This document shows, one piece after another, positions 11,295 through 23,076 of a DNA stretch of 64,000 nt (its first letter is position 1; each line of letters starts with the position of its first letter). The position numbers and the translations under genes are program-made. A model generated the notes under the pieces. The model made no database searches. It was not told where the DNA came from and was given only the letters and a program-made list of their open reading frames with translations. Origin of the DNA: Phallus indusiatus (lineage: Eukaryota > Basidiomycota > Agaricomycetes > Phallales > Phallaceae); contig JAQFWX010000016.1 in NCBI GenBank assembly GCA_027605045.1, positions 526,551 to 590,550 on the forward strand. Direction: 5' to 3'.

Positions 11295-14200
11295 TTAGTT
11301 CTCGGGGTTCTGCAAACCCTGTCCACTTTGATGCCGGACACCTAGCTCACTCCGCAACGCTTCCGCAGTCATCCTCGAATCCTCCAACTGATCACCAAGT
11401 ATTTCGTTTCGTTCAGTCAGGTGCTTATTCTCTGCCGTGAGATCTGCCAGTCGCTCTCTCAGCTCGTCGATTATCCTAGCGACCCCTCCCCGCACGTCAT
11501 GTGACACCTGGGAAGGGCCCAGAGTAACTAATTGCGAGGATGATGACCCAGGAACCGTGGTATTATCACTTGAATGCGCTATTGTGAATTCAAGGGATGA
11601 AATTTTGGATTTCATTGATCTAGAAAGAGTGGATGTTTCGTTGGGATCCAAAGATAGATGAAGGCTTGGACTAACTCAATAGTAGCTTCAAGCTCTTTGT
11701 TCGCTTCTTTATAACTTTCGATCATGAGCAGCTTATTCCTAAACCTGATTCGAATGTTTTCCAGGTATTCTTCTTTTTCTTTCAAACGGCGGACGTCGTC
11801 GTCCCTATCAAATGAATTAGCTCGCCCTAGCGTAGTGATTGATTTTCCACATTACCATAACCGTTGTGCCTTAAGTAACTGATTAATCTTATCCTCATAA
11901 TCATGTAACCGGTCGATTTTGGGCTTATCTTCTTTCCTCAGCGTCTCCAATTCAAAAACGCGCGCTGTAGCTTCGGCAAGTAAATCCGCTTGCGCTGCAA
12001 GCATAGCCTGTCCAAAAAAGTTACATTTGAATTTAATTCGTTCCTGCTTTGAAAAACACGACTCTTACGTTTAGATTCTGATATTCGCTCTGCATCTTCG
12101 ATTTCTCCTCCGCCCATGTCTGCTTTTCCGTTTTTTCAGCTTTAAGCCGTTCCTGCAATCGACGAGTGTAATCCGCATGTTGTGATTTCGTCGCCGATGC
12201 ACCCGCTTGTTCTCTCGACAAGGCTTTTTGGAACTGTTGGACTTTCAATTTGTATTCTTTCAGCTTATGATGCTTCAGGAAAAAAAACGGAGATCAGCGA
12301 TACGAAAAGATAAATAACAGCTTCCATTCACCAGTGTTTGTCTTTCAACTTCTGCCCCTTTAACCTGAATTCGATCAATATACAATTTTCCAATCCGCTT
12401 GACCAATTCACGTTTCAGCCATAGCTCATAATTCAACTCCGTGCGAAGTAGCAAATTCTCCCTTTGGAGTTTCGCCAATGCTTTTTCAACATGTGGAGGA
12501 AGAGAGTCACCGCTGTCCACATTTGATGAGAACAGCCCCTGGGTGCCATCACCAATACCACCGCCACCATCACTAGAAGCACTAGATAAAGAACTTGAAG
12601 AAGAAGAGCTTATTACGTTCGGGAAAAGTTTCTGAGGCCAGTCCGGCGTAGGATCTATAATATCAATTTCAATTCCACTTTTGAGGGCGTGATATGTTCC
12701 TATTATGTCTTGCACCGACACTCTCGGACGGCCTATACTCATAAAATCGAGAGCGCGCAGATCTCTGCTGGTTAGACTTCGTTGCTGCGGTTGCTGAGGG
12801 GTGCTATCTCCCGAACGACCAATAGCTGGAGACGGCGAAGAAGATAATGAAGAGGAAGATTCGGATGCTGTTCCAACTTCTAGTGGTGATGCGGGTGAAA
12901 GAATATTCTCGGTAGGCATGTTAACTGACTCCGGGAGATGTAAAGCGTCGGGCATGCGACGGAGTGAGAGTGCGGCGTTTCGGACATCGAGCATTGTGCA
13001 CATCATGGCTATCCTCGGAACATCCCAATCCGCCCACTGGTTTGGCTGTTCCAGTTCAGATTGGGCGGTATGTGTTAGGAGTGCGGAATGGAGTATACTG
13101 TGTCGTAAGAGGGCCTATTGAAAGATGATGGGGAAGTTTAGAGAGGATATTTGACAGGGATAGAAATCATACCCTAGCTCGTGTGCGAATTTGTTCTTCG
13201 TCGAGTGTGTCTGACCAATCTGTGACAAATGGACTTGATAGATTTGATTGGGTGATATATGAGATCGGGTCCTTGAGAAATGCTAGTGTGTTGCAGGGGT
13301 ATAGACCGTATAGAGTGTTAAATAAAGGAAGCGGGGAGGGTGGTTTCGAAACGGACGAGACAAATGTTGCATCTAAACCCAATTTCAATTAAACCTAGAC
13401 AGAGCGGCTGTCGCAACGACATACCTAACCGTCTCCATTGCAAGTCTTTATGAACGGGTGGTGTATCCGCAGGATCCATTTCCTTATCAGATACTTGACT
13501 TTGGGATGAAACATCAGATTGTTCGGCCTCGACGACATCCATGAAATCATCAGAATAAGAGCGCAGTTTCCAGCACATGACTCGTGCTAGAATTGCATAA
13601 CAGTATGGTAAGATTCTGAGGAGTGTTTTTGGTGCGTGTACGGCGAAGTGGGGTAAGAGGGTGGCGAGCATGGCTATTTCAACTTCGAAGAGGGTTGACG
13701 ATCCGTCGACGATGAGGGAAAGGAGAAAGGAGTCAAGAAGTGGATGATCTGCAAATTTTTTGACGGGGAAATGTTCAGCTCGGAGGATTACTCCGAGGAG
13801 TATGGATAGTTTCAGACGGGATTTGGGGGAAGCGAAGAATGGCGTTACTTCGTCTAAGAATTCCTGAGAGAAAAAAAAATGAGATAATTCCCTTTAATTA
13901 TTTTTTTTTGTGACATACTTCGGGGCGTTTGACGGATAACTGTTCCAAAAGATCGCCTAAATTCTGTTTCCAGAATTGCTGAATTTGTCTCTCCTCAGCG
14001 CTCATGGTGGCTTGTTCAAGAGCATCACAGCCCGAATTTTCATCATACGCATCAAGCAAAAATAGTTGAATAATTCTCTTGCGAAATTCGGTGACTTTGC
14101 TCGAGTCAAGTACCAGACCGTGAAGGGTTACGTCCTTTGCTTGTTGCACTGCTTTAGCCGATAGCCTGGGATTTCGCAACGCCGCACGCAGCACAAGATC

Positions 14201-14485
14201 CCACCAATGAGTGACAACGTATATAGGACGAAAGATGGGCAGAAACGCGTGTAGAATGCATATGAACCTCTCTACTTTTGTAGTGGAGGAGTGGTCGACT
14301 AGGTCTTGATACATGGATTCTAGATCATCCCTGAGCTCATCGAGTACCGCCAAATCCAGCGGTGGCTGCGATGCCTGGTGTTGAGTGAGGATGCTTGAGA
14401 TGGCATTGAGGGACTCCGTCAGTGGTTTTTCTGAAGTATCATTTGTGAGCGCGTTCCGAATGTGCTTGGAAATGTCTGACGGCAT
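11295..14485 (-). CDS. TSC1: Hamartin (TSC1) homologue
   Basis: Fungal hamartin. With tuberin (TSC2) it forms the complex that restrains the Rheb GTPase and TORC1; in fission yeast the pair also affects amino-acid uptake. Reading the minus strand, the N-terminal helical core (about 14485-13320) contains VVTHWWDLVLRAALRNP, LFLLDAYDENSG, FFASPKSRLKLSILLG and LRILPYCYAILARVMCW. The hallmark LFNTLYGLYPCNTLAFLKDP is at about 13330-13260. The middle exon (about 13006-12320) has MLDVRNAALSLRRMP, the TPDWPQKLFP stretch and a Ser-rich linker. The C-terminal third (about 12470-11295) is coiled coil, as in family members, in several short exons ending GQGLQNPEN. I prefer the start MPSDISKHIRNAL at 14485, because an intron-like GTACGAG..CTCAG lies just upstream; an in-frame ATG at 14572 is the alternative. 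No TSC2 gene is in the window. Confidence 0.85.
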
Positions 14486-15875
14486 CCCATCGACTTCCGA
14501 GGACAATCTGAGTTTGTGTAAGCGAGAGGGGAGATTAAGGCGCTCGTACCACGAGTTTGGCGCACCCAGCATCTCCCACTGACGTGTCCGAGTACGGCTT
14601 CAGTCCAACACATGACTCCCGTAAAGGTTCGAAAAACAGGCTTCCAGCCAGATGTTTGTTTTATGGCGCGGACGGTAATAAATTCCTCGAAGAAGATCGC
14701 CAGATTTTATTAGCATTACGATCTAACCTTATTGGGACTTTCACAACATCAACACGACGGGCGGTCAGCACGGTCGTCTGGAGAAAACACTATGAAGTCT
14801 AGATGATTTTTAAGGTTGGCGAAGTCATCTACTTACATATTTATGAAGAAAAATTAATATTACGAAGAATAATTCAGATAGAAACGAATGATGTACCTTC
14901 CTTACGAAGTACTGTCTCCCCGTTAGGCATGAGTTTTTACCTCAAAGTTGGCCCAAGTTTTGGACACGCTTAAGCTTTTGTCATCCTTCCATGATACAGC
15001 CACACTACTCCACAATTCATCATGATGTTATCTTACTCAACCTGGTGAGTATAGTCATGCCCCTGCAAAAGGAATTCTGTTATCTAAAAACATTTATGTG
15101 TCCGTCGATCTGAACCTGTATTTTTTCCCGCTTACAGTTGCTCCTTCAATCCGCAATTAGCTTTTTTGTGCTACATGTGTACATGTGGAGGTGTAACCTG
15201 ACGAAATCCACGGAATCACACGGAGACCTGACCAGTGTAATATCATCCCTAGGCCACAATCTTATGCCGCATTGATACATCATGCGTATGTATCCGATGT
15301 GATTGAGCAGCAGAATACATCCCAATTTCCGTACCTGACTTTTTCATGTAGGGTTGATTCATTCAAAATCCGATCATTTATTTTCCATAGTCCTTAGGAA
15401 CCATGATTATTATCCTTTGACAATGGCTTGCGGTCCAACATACGTGATTTGTCGTTTACATTCAGTCAATCTAGTCATCGCTGGTCGTTTCAGGGGGCAA
15501 TCGGAAATCCCCTTTTTGAATGCCCTGATCATGGGTTTGGTCTTGTTAAATTCCGATGTTGGATTACCGAAGAAATTTCAACCTGGCAATCTTTCAACCC
15601 TGCGTTTGGTTTCATCAGTTCAGGGCGGACCAACCGACCGAAGCCGGCCGATTACTGGAAACAAGTCCAAAAAAAGCATAGCAGACGGGGTAAATACGCC
15701 GCGAGCTGTGTACGCCTGTATTCAGACGAGCATATACTTAAACACCCCCCAAACGGGAAAATTTTCAAACCTCTTCTCACCCCATATCTTTAAAGCATTT
15801 TAATACACCATTTTTTTTACCGTCATTTTTTTATCTACTCAAAGATTTCCTACCTTTTTGATTTCCACGGTCAAA
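14486..15875. other. Divergent intergenic region (TSC1 / MFS promoters)
   Basis: Shared upstream region of the TSC1 homologue (minus) and the MFS transporter (plus). Two overlapping open frames at 15354-15803 (149 and 121 residues) have no recognisable domain. They overlap a C/G-rich patch near 15640 (GACCGAAGCCGGCCG) that could be promoter sequence. No independent gene is supported. Confidence 0.45.
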
Positions 15876-18329
15876 ATGATGTTCAGTCAACAATCCGAAC
15901 TAGAGCCATTAACGCCGAGCGATTCGAGAATCTCTTTTCTATACGAGCTGGAAGCGAAAAAATCGCCCTATTTACTTACTGGCATCAAATTGGTTGTTGC
16001 AGAGGGGTATGTCTATTGTTATAACCCGTATCTCATGGGAATGACAAGTTCCCTTTTACAGGACATTTATAATATTGGGGGTTTTGCTGGGTCTCGACAT
16101 GAGCATCCTCGACACCGCCCTCGTTCCCGTAACTTCTGAATTCAACGCTGTTGATGATATTGCTTGGATAAGTAGTTCTTATTTTATTTCTCAAGTAAGC
16201 CAATTTCTGAAGATGTCAGTTGCGTTGGTTCTTTACTTATATCATAAAAGGCGTGTTTTGTCTTGCTTTACGGGAAAGTATTGTCCTTCGCACCTCCAAA
16301 ATATGTCCTTTTCGTTGCAACAGGAATTTTCCTACTTGGAAGTCTTGTCTGTGGTATTGCACCTACTATTGATGTTCTGCTGCTTGGAAGAGGGCTAGCC
16401 GGTATCGGGGCTGCTGGTATGACGGTAGTCATGCTCCTAATCATCACTCATGTAATCTCCCTTTTCTTGCGTTGCAACGTTTACCACTCAATGGAGATTC
16501 GATGATTAGATCGCCACTCTTGGTCAACGATCTCTTCTCATTGCACTAGTTCTGTCTGCCTATGCTATCAGCATATTGGTTGCTCCAGTGATAGGCGGTG
16601 CCATCACCGGTAGTTCCTTTTTTGTCTTCTGTTTGAATCTCTTATCTTAAAAATACTCCGTTAGAGCGTTTCAGTTTTAGGTACGCCTTTCTTATACATT
16701 GTCGACAAATACTAAAAAACGTTTATTTTTAAGATGGTGTTTCTGTGAGTTCCTTCGCACCCTCACCCAACATTTTCTTGATGAGCTATCCGTTTTAGAT
16801 CTCAATCTCCCTGTAAGTTCTATCAAACCTTATCATATCAACTTTAGGCTACAATAATGCTTCTTAAGGTTGGCGGCATAGCAATGCTTGCACTCACATT
16901 CTTTATTCCAAACGTACCCAGTTCAGGGAACACAGACAATAAACCGAAAAGCTCGTTTCTGAGATCGTGGCTGAGAATGGATTGGATAGGAGCGTTTCTG
17001 AACGTGTCAGGTGTTTTCCTATTGCTCACGGGACTACAATGGGGTGGAAATATGAGACCATGGAGCGATCCTGGAGTTATAGCCACCGTAGTCATCGTGA
17101 GTAAAAATGTGTAAAATTGCATTCTCTTCTCTTCTCAAAAACTTCGGAAATAGGGTAGCGTTCTTTCATGTCTATTCATTGTATGGGAGGCGCGCATGGG
17201 ATCTGAAGCGCTCTTACCGATTGTATTGTTGAAAAGGCGAAATATTCTAGGAAGTTTTCTGTCTGTGGTACGATCGTATCTTTATGACGCCCGTTAGACT
17301 GTCGTTTGTTTATCTGGTTACAGCTGTTCACCCGATGGTCGGTAATTGTAGCAGCGGTAAGTTGTTCGATTTATATTATGCTGTGATTAGCTTACCCCTT
17401 CTCTATACAGCTTTACTTGGTTAGTGTTTAGGGATATTTTTTATGCACCGACGGGCAAACACATTTTTTTAGTCTATTCTTTATCAGTTAAGAGGGCAGT
17501 CTGTTGTTGGAGCTGGTTTGCAAATCCTACCTACTGCAGCGTGAGCTTGCTTTGCAAGGTTTTTTTATTGTTGTTCACTCATGTGGTTTAGGGCATCTGT
17601 TGTTGGTAAGAACTCAATCATTCAATCTTTCTCTTCCTAAAACTGAAAGTGTATCGAACAAGGCACTGTACTTTGTGGTTTCGTAGTTGGAGTGCGTCTG
17701 GATTGTCAAACCTTCGTCACATCATGCTCACAGAACAAATAGAGAACAAGGAATGTTTGGACTTGGATGTTCGTGCTGCCTTTTCTAGCGACTACTGCGT
17801 TCGCCGTTTTGGCAACGGTTCCTGCTACTAGGACGAGCATGACCATCCTCGCAATATGCCAGATCCTTATGGGTTTCGGGCTCGGACCTGCTTATCAAAA
17901 TTCTGTAAGCTATACAAAATATCTGTTCCTGAGATATTATGTCATTAATTTTGATAGGTTCTCATTGTTCAGACGGAGTTTGTCGATGATGAAGATATGA
18001 TTCCTCCGGTTACATCCTTGATCACCTTCTCCAATATCTTATCAGCCGCCGTAGGTAGTAGTGTCGGAGGTGCCATTTTCGAAGGGACACTTCAGTCTCA
18101 AATCGATCACCTGCATGTACAACTTCCAGCCAAGGTCCGCACTTTAGTCTTGGAAAATATCGAGGCAGTTCTGACGCTACCACCATCTTATCGAGTGCCC
18201 GTTATAAATGCATACGTAGTCGCTCTGAAACGGAACTTTTTTGGACTTATCTTTATATCTGCTTTTGCTGGGTTACTCGTATTGCTGATTGAACGCAAAC
18301 GATTGCCAAAATCATCGTCGAACTCGTGA
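15876..18329 (+). CDS. MFS drug:H+ antiporter-type transporter, 551 aa, microexon-rich
   Basis: Multi-pass plasma- or vacuolar-membrane exporter of the 14-helix DHA2-like type; the substrate cannot be read from sequence. I placed 16 exons: 15876-16006, 16062-16194, 16251-16451, 16510-16609, 16665-16680, 16734-16744, 16799-16812, 16848-17096, 17154-17267, 17324-17356, 17411-17419, 17473-17540, 17592-17605, 17663-17691, 17743-17904 and 17958-18329. All have GT-AG introns, phases agree throughout, and the total is 1656 nt (552 codons with stop). Landmarks are GVLLGLDMSILDTALVP (helix 1), YGKVLS (loop 2), [35 protein letters not shown] (antiporter motif C region plus the conserved RWCFxxNLP), FEGTLQSQ and the basic C-terminus. 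Five exons are only 16, 11, 14, 9 and 14 nt. ATG at 15876 is followed at once by a second ATG at 15879. No lesion was found. Confidence 0.9.
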
Positions 18330-20240
18330 TGGTTTCAAACAAAGGCTACTCCATGGGTTACTCCATGAGATCGTGATGTAAAACAAGTGCCAACTTTTAG
18401 CGATATCTTGTTCCTTTCATTTGTTTATATGTAATGCTTGTGTAATACGTTATCTTTACTTACTAATATCTTTATTGAAGCATAATCACTTATGTTACTG
18501 TAATACCTAAATCGTATGATCATGAAACATCGGGAGCGAGTTGCGAGTATTCCATTACAAACTCCTTATTCCCTATATTCATATCAGAAAATATAGAATT
18601 ATGGAGAGAGTCTAACGTTCTTCACCTTCATGAATCGGCATGGTCTCGAGGGACTTCTCAATGTCTCAATTGAGGACCGCGACGGTTGCTGATGTGAAAT
18701 AAGTTTATTCAACATTTGCTGTCGTGTTTGACAATTAGGACAGTCAAGAAACGGTAGAGCTAAATGCTGAAGAGGGTGCATCGGGAGTATGCATCAATAT
18801 CGGAGAAGCCTAGAAGGGAATCCGGCTCAAGTAGGATTTGATCATTCTAGACACACTGAAAAATTGGCTACATGGGATTTGTCTCGATGTAATACGAAAA
18901 TATAGATGCTCGTTTGCGACGCATCGCGCATGTAAAGCATGTGTCAGGCTGCTGCTACCGCTAGCTCAAAGACAGCGCTCAGGATCAAACCCAGGCAATA
19001 GAAAGCAATAGTCGCTCTGAAGGAATAGATAAATTGAAATACTTCGTATATAACATCCCGACAAGATCCGATCAATCCAGATTACGTTGTTATTATTGTT
19101 TATTTAGTAGTATTGTTTCATGTACAGACTATTTTCTTTCGCGGACAGCTCAACGGACCCTGCAGGATGTTCTACTAGCCCGTCAGAATTGCCACGTAGG
19201 AGAAGGCCGTTTCAAGGACAACCCATTTCTCTATCACATTCGTCGCTTACCTATTGAACAGGGAAGAATCTTAGAAGAGATTTTTTGATGAATTATGGGC
19301 AATTTACCGACGGTATTGAAGGGAAACACTGGAGCAAGAGACGAAACGGTTGTTGTCGGAAGGGACAGGCAGCACTGCAGCAGAGCGTGAAAACAGACAG
19401 CTGCAGAAAAACGGTATCGATATGGCCTGCTTTGATATCCACTATTGTGAAAAAAAGTAGTACTAATACAAATCGGTAACACAATCTGTCAACTTGGTAT
19501 TTTGGCGTCTTCATATACCCGTCAAAAGAGTTCACGTTTTGTGTCAATGGCTTGGGCGAGGGCTTGGGGTCAAGACGTCCAGGGTTCGCTGTGTGAAAAT
19601 GAGGGGTTGATTTATATCAAGATTTTACACATTTAAACCAGATCATTCCGAATATCGCTTCCAAAAATAGCGGTGAGTTCAGAGACAAAGAAGTCATTTT
19701 TAGTGAAATGTGCCAAATTTTCAGTTGGTTGTGGTCCTGCGTATATGTATTGGAGTTTCGGAACCGCTGTGATTCAATGGTGTCGAGCACCGTTCAGCAC
19801 AGCCGACTATATTATAAAGTGTGAATTTTTTTCAATACATTATTCTAATATTTATATGCATGGTGAGTGGCTTGGTAAACTGAACGATTGGCCTGGCTGT
19901 TGACACGATGGAGTGAAAGAACTTATGTGGCAATATTATCCTCTCGAGGAAGAGGTGTATTGCCAAAAAACAAGGTGCTTGATTGGTATCCTTTGTGCCG
20001 AGGACTAACCTGGTCTAAGCAAAGTATGTTAATATTTATACGAGAAAGCCTGATTTTTTCGCAACGCCGACCACCGCGTTCACCCCCCGGACCCCCACGA
20101 AGTTGCCACAAATGTTTAAAATGAAAAGGAATACGACTATTGGGTGTAAAATCTATGGAATATATGATGTTCAGGAAGCATATTACCTGCATGTTGTTTG
20201 TTTTTGACATAAGACCTATTGCTGACTTTACCGGGAGTAG
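18330..20240. other. Intergenic region
   Basis: About 1.9 kb without a supported gene. A stretch at 19150-19290 reads openly (LARQNCHVGEGRFKDNPF, then LEEIF) but ends in stops, and no flanking exons were found. The right part probably holds the promoter and an undetermined first exon of the next DUF6533 gene. Confidence 0.4.
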
Positions 20241-21738
20241 ATACCTTTCCTATTATATCAGCATCGCTGCTTTCAGTGAGAGTGTCTATATTTTTTTTGC
20301 TAAAGGCTTTAGTTGATATGAGAAGCTGTCCTCTTATATTCTACTTTGTTGAAGCTTCCTCAAGAAATAAGATATATATGGTCAAAGCGATGCAGTCTTC
20401 CCGCCTTGCTTTACATGCTCACAAAGTATGGCGCTCTAATTTATCAAGGACTTTATCTCGTAGTTATCTTGGGAGTAGTAAGTCTGGTCCTCTGATATAT
20501 TTTTATAGACTAATGTTTTTTCAGACAACGCGGTGAGTTTTAAAAGGCTGTTTGTGACTCACCGTTAAAGTTCTCGTGTAAGACTATGTATCATTCCGAA
20601 TATGATAGGATCGGTTTTTGTTTTTGTATTGTTTATTGGAATGCAAGGTCGATATTCTCATCATTGAAAAGTAGAAGGTAAAATGCGACTAATTCTAGGG
20701 CTATTAATCGCGCGAGCATATGTGAGCAAAAGAAGCAAAATATTAGTTGGGGTTTTAGTGATTGGTTCTATTATAGGATTGACTGCTTCAGACCTTGGTA
20801 AACTTCTTTTATTGCTCATAGTAGAGTTCTTTATCATTTCTCCAGATTATTCCACATTACCCCAGTAAGCGCATATTATGTCACTATCATTCTCAATGAA
20901 AGCCTTCAACTTTCTTTTGACTAGTTGGCTAGGTGCGTCAACTCAAACGAGGGTTGTAAATGAGAGGCTGACACAAAAAATGCATTACTATACCAGGCCA
21001 GAAACTCATGTCTCCGATCTTTTCCGCCTCTTTGACTGTTACAGATCTCATTGCCTTCTGGTTCTCTACTCGAGATCTTTGGGATACATGGAGACTAAAG
21101 CGCGATGCACGTCTACAAAGACCCAACGATATCATCACCATGCTTCTTAGACAGAGTAAGTTTCGACAAGGCTTATGTAATATAAAAATTATTTCACAAA
21201 GAACATTTAGGTATAATGAGGATCAGGTGGGCGTTCTATTTACCATAAACGAAAAAAATGTATCTTAATCAAATACCATCACTCTAGCTTAATATTCATT
21301 GTTCTAGCTACTTCGGCAGTTTCCCATCAAGTGAAGTCTCAAGTATTCCTCTCAATTTTTCCCTAATCAAAATCTCATCATCAGGTTTTGGGGTTGATTG
21401 TTGCGCATGCGATAGAAAATCTAGGGCTCACGTAAGAACTCCCTAGATCATTATCTTTACGCTTCTTTACACCACCACGAAGTCTAGTTGTTATCATGGT
21501 TACCGATTTCATCCTGGATCTTCGTCAATGCAACTATGCATCCACTGAAGAAGATGTAACAACATGGTCAACGATGCGATTTCATAATATACTCCAACAA
21601 TTGCATGAATCCATTATTGTGGAGCTGAGGACACCTATATGTACGGAGGAAGGGAGCGGTCGAAATAATGAGATGTTAGGACGTTCACATGATGGCGAGC
21701 TTGTGCATACTCGCCCAAAATCTTGCGCGCTTGAGTGA
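20241..21738 (+). CDS. DUF6533-family seven-helix membrane protein
   Basis: Fourth family member, distinct in sequence from the left-hand trio. Supported blocks: about 20241 onward (YLSYYISIAAF), then after an intron with a GTGAGA donor and matching phase, about 20332-20470 (AVLLYSTLLKLPQEIRY, IWSKRCSLPALLYML, TKYGALIYQGLYL), which is the DUF6533 signature. About 20695-20800 gives LLIARAYVSKRSKILVGVL. About 21010-21155 gives VTDLIAFWFSTRDLWDTW with RLKRDARL. About 21490-21738 gives the last helix and tail (VTDFILDLRQCN, MRFHNILQQLHESIIVEL), ending at TGA. The first exon and start codon were not resolved; an in-frame possibility near 20112-20143 (MFKMKRNTTIG) is phase-compatible but unproven. 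Function of the family is unknown. Confidence 0.65.
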
Positions 21739-23001
21739 GCAATTGATATAACTAGAATAACGGTTTGCTCATGTACAAATAAACGACTTTATGCCGTCGG
21801 TAACTTATTATGACGTAAAAAGCTTCGACCATCTAATATCTAATAATATTCGGGAGTGCGTCTGCTTGCTGCTCCCAACTGTTTTCTTTCCGCACGAGTA
21901 AATTTGACGAAAATGAAAATCAACTTAACGATTTCATTGTAACAGGTAAGACATAACGGGGTGATCTTCATCAACGTCAACAAACCGCTAACCTCGGCCT
22001 TTTCTCCGCAAGGGCTCTAGTTGGGTAACAAGTTGGCTTTCAGTACCTCAAACAAGTGACCAGCTGCAGTCTGTAGTTTTGCATCTGTACTTGGAGTGGT
22101 GTCTCATTATACGATCCAAGTTGTTTCTTCGATGGATATGTTAGGAAGCAAAGGGAAAAAACAGGCGGACGTTTCAAGTAGTGCTTAGCAATTTTCTGTC
22201 CGCCACGCTTACGATACCGTGACCTTGGCGCTTTCCGCAGCCTCGTTGCGTTTCACCACCATCTCCGTCGCTTGTATAATAAACTACGGTATCTGTATTC
22301 AACATGCTTTTTGTCTATACAAATCTGCGGTCATCGACATCTCAATCTGCATTGAGTCATGCACCTCAGAAGTTCCGGGTCATGTGAGTTTGGAATTCAA
22401 ACTATCAGCTTCTTACGGTTTAAAAATGAGTTTGTCAATACTACGCGTCTTGTTATCGCGATAACGCCAGCGTGAAAGTACGTACAAAAACTAACGTTAT
22501 TTTGACATGCACACCCTATGGACATCCACTTCTTTCATTTGCCAACTATTTTTTTTTCTTATCGCTTTGCGCATAGTTGTTCCATCTCTATTTCGAATAA
22601 AAATGAGCTAGCCAGTCTTTGTTTTGAATTTCTTTGACTCATAATGGGTAATAAATACGCCAAGCGAGCTTTGGCACGTTGGGACACGTTGATTTCGGGT
22701 CCGTCGGACGTCCGAATTTACCCTGGAGCGGTTTAAATTCAGGCCACAAATGCTTCCTGTTCCTGGCCATCGCAGTGAAATACGAAACAGTATAGAACTT
22801 GAAACTTAATACGTTTTTAGCCTGCTTATCTATAAGAAATTTCACTTATCATGTCGAATGGATTCTTTATGCACTTCATTAATTTCCCTTTCTTTTCAAA
22901 TTACACTCGGTACCCGGCGAACGACGTGGCGCGGGCGCCATAAGCCAATGTCTGGTCCCGGCCGTAAATAAGCTCACGTGACATTACCTCCGTCGTGGAA
23001 A
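21739..23001. other. Intergenic region
   Basis: No supported gene between the DUF6533 gene and the dioxygenase-like gene. The 3' end carries the promoter of the latter, with a CACGTG E-box at about 22975. Confidence 0.45.
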
Positions 23002-23010
23002 TATAAAAAG
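23002..23010 (+). promoter_or_regulatory. TATA box of the IDO-like gene
   Basis: TATAAAAAG lies about 67-75 bases before the ATG at 23077 and is a close match to the TATA consensus. Confidence 0.55.
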
Positions 23011-23076
23011 ACCACTTTACCAACAACTACCACTGCCACCGCTGTACCTATCTACAACGTTTTTTACTCTTCAAGA

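Noticed and set aside
12801..13121. 106-codon plus-strand frame
   Set aside because: Antisense to the conserved TSC1 exon containing MLDVRNAALSLRRMP.
15354..15803. 149- and 121-codon overlapping plus-strand frames
   Set aside because: Two frames over the same bases, no domain, and position in the divergent promoter of the TSC1 and MFS genes.
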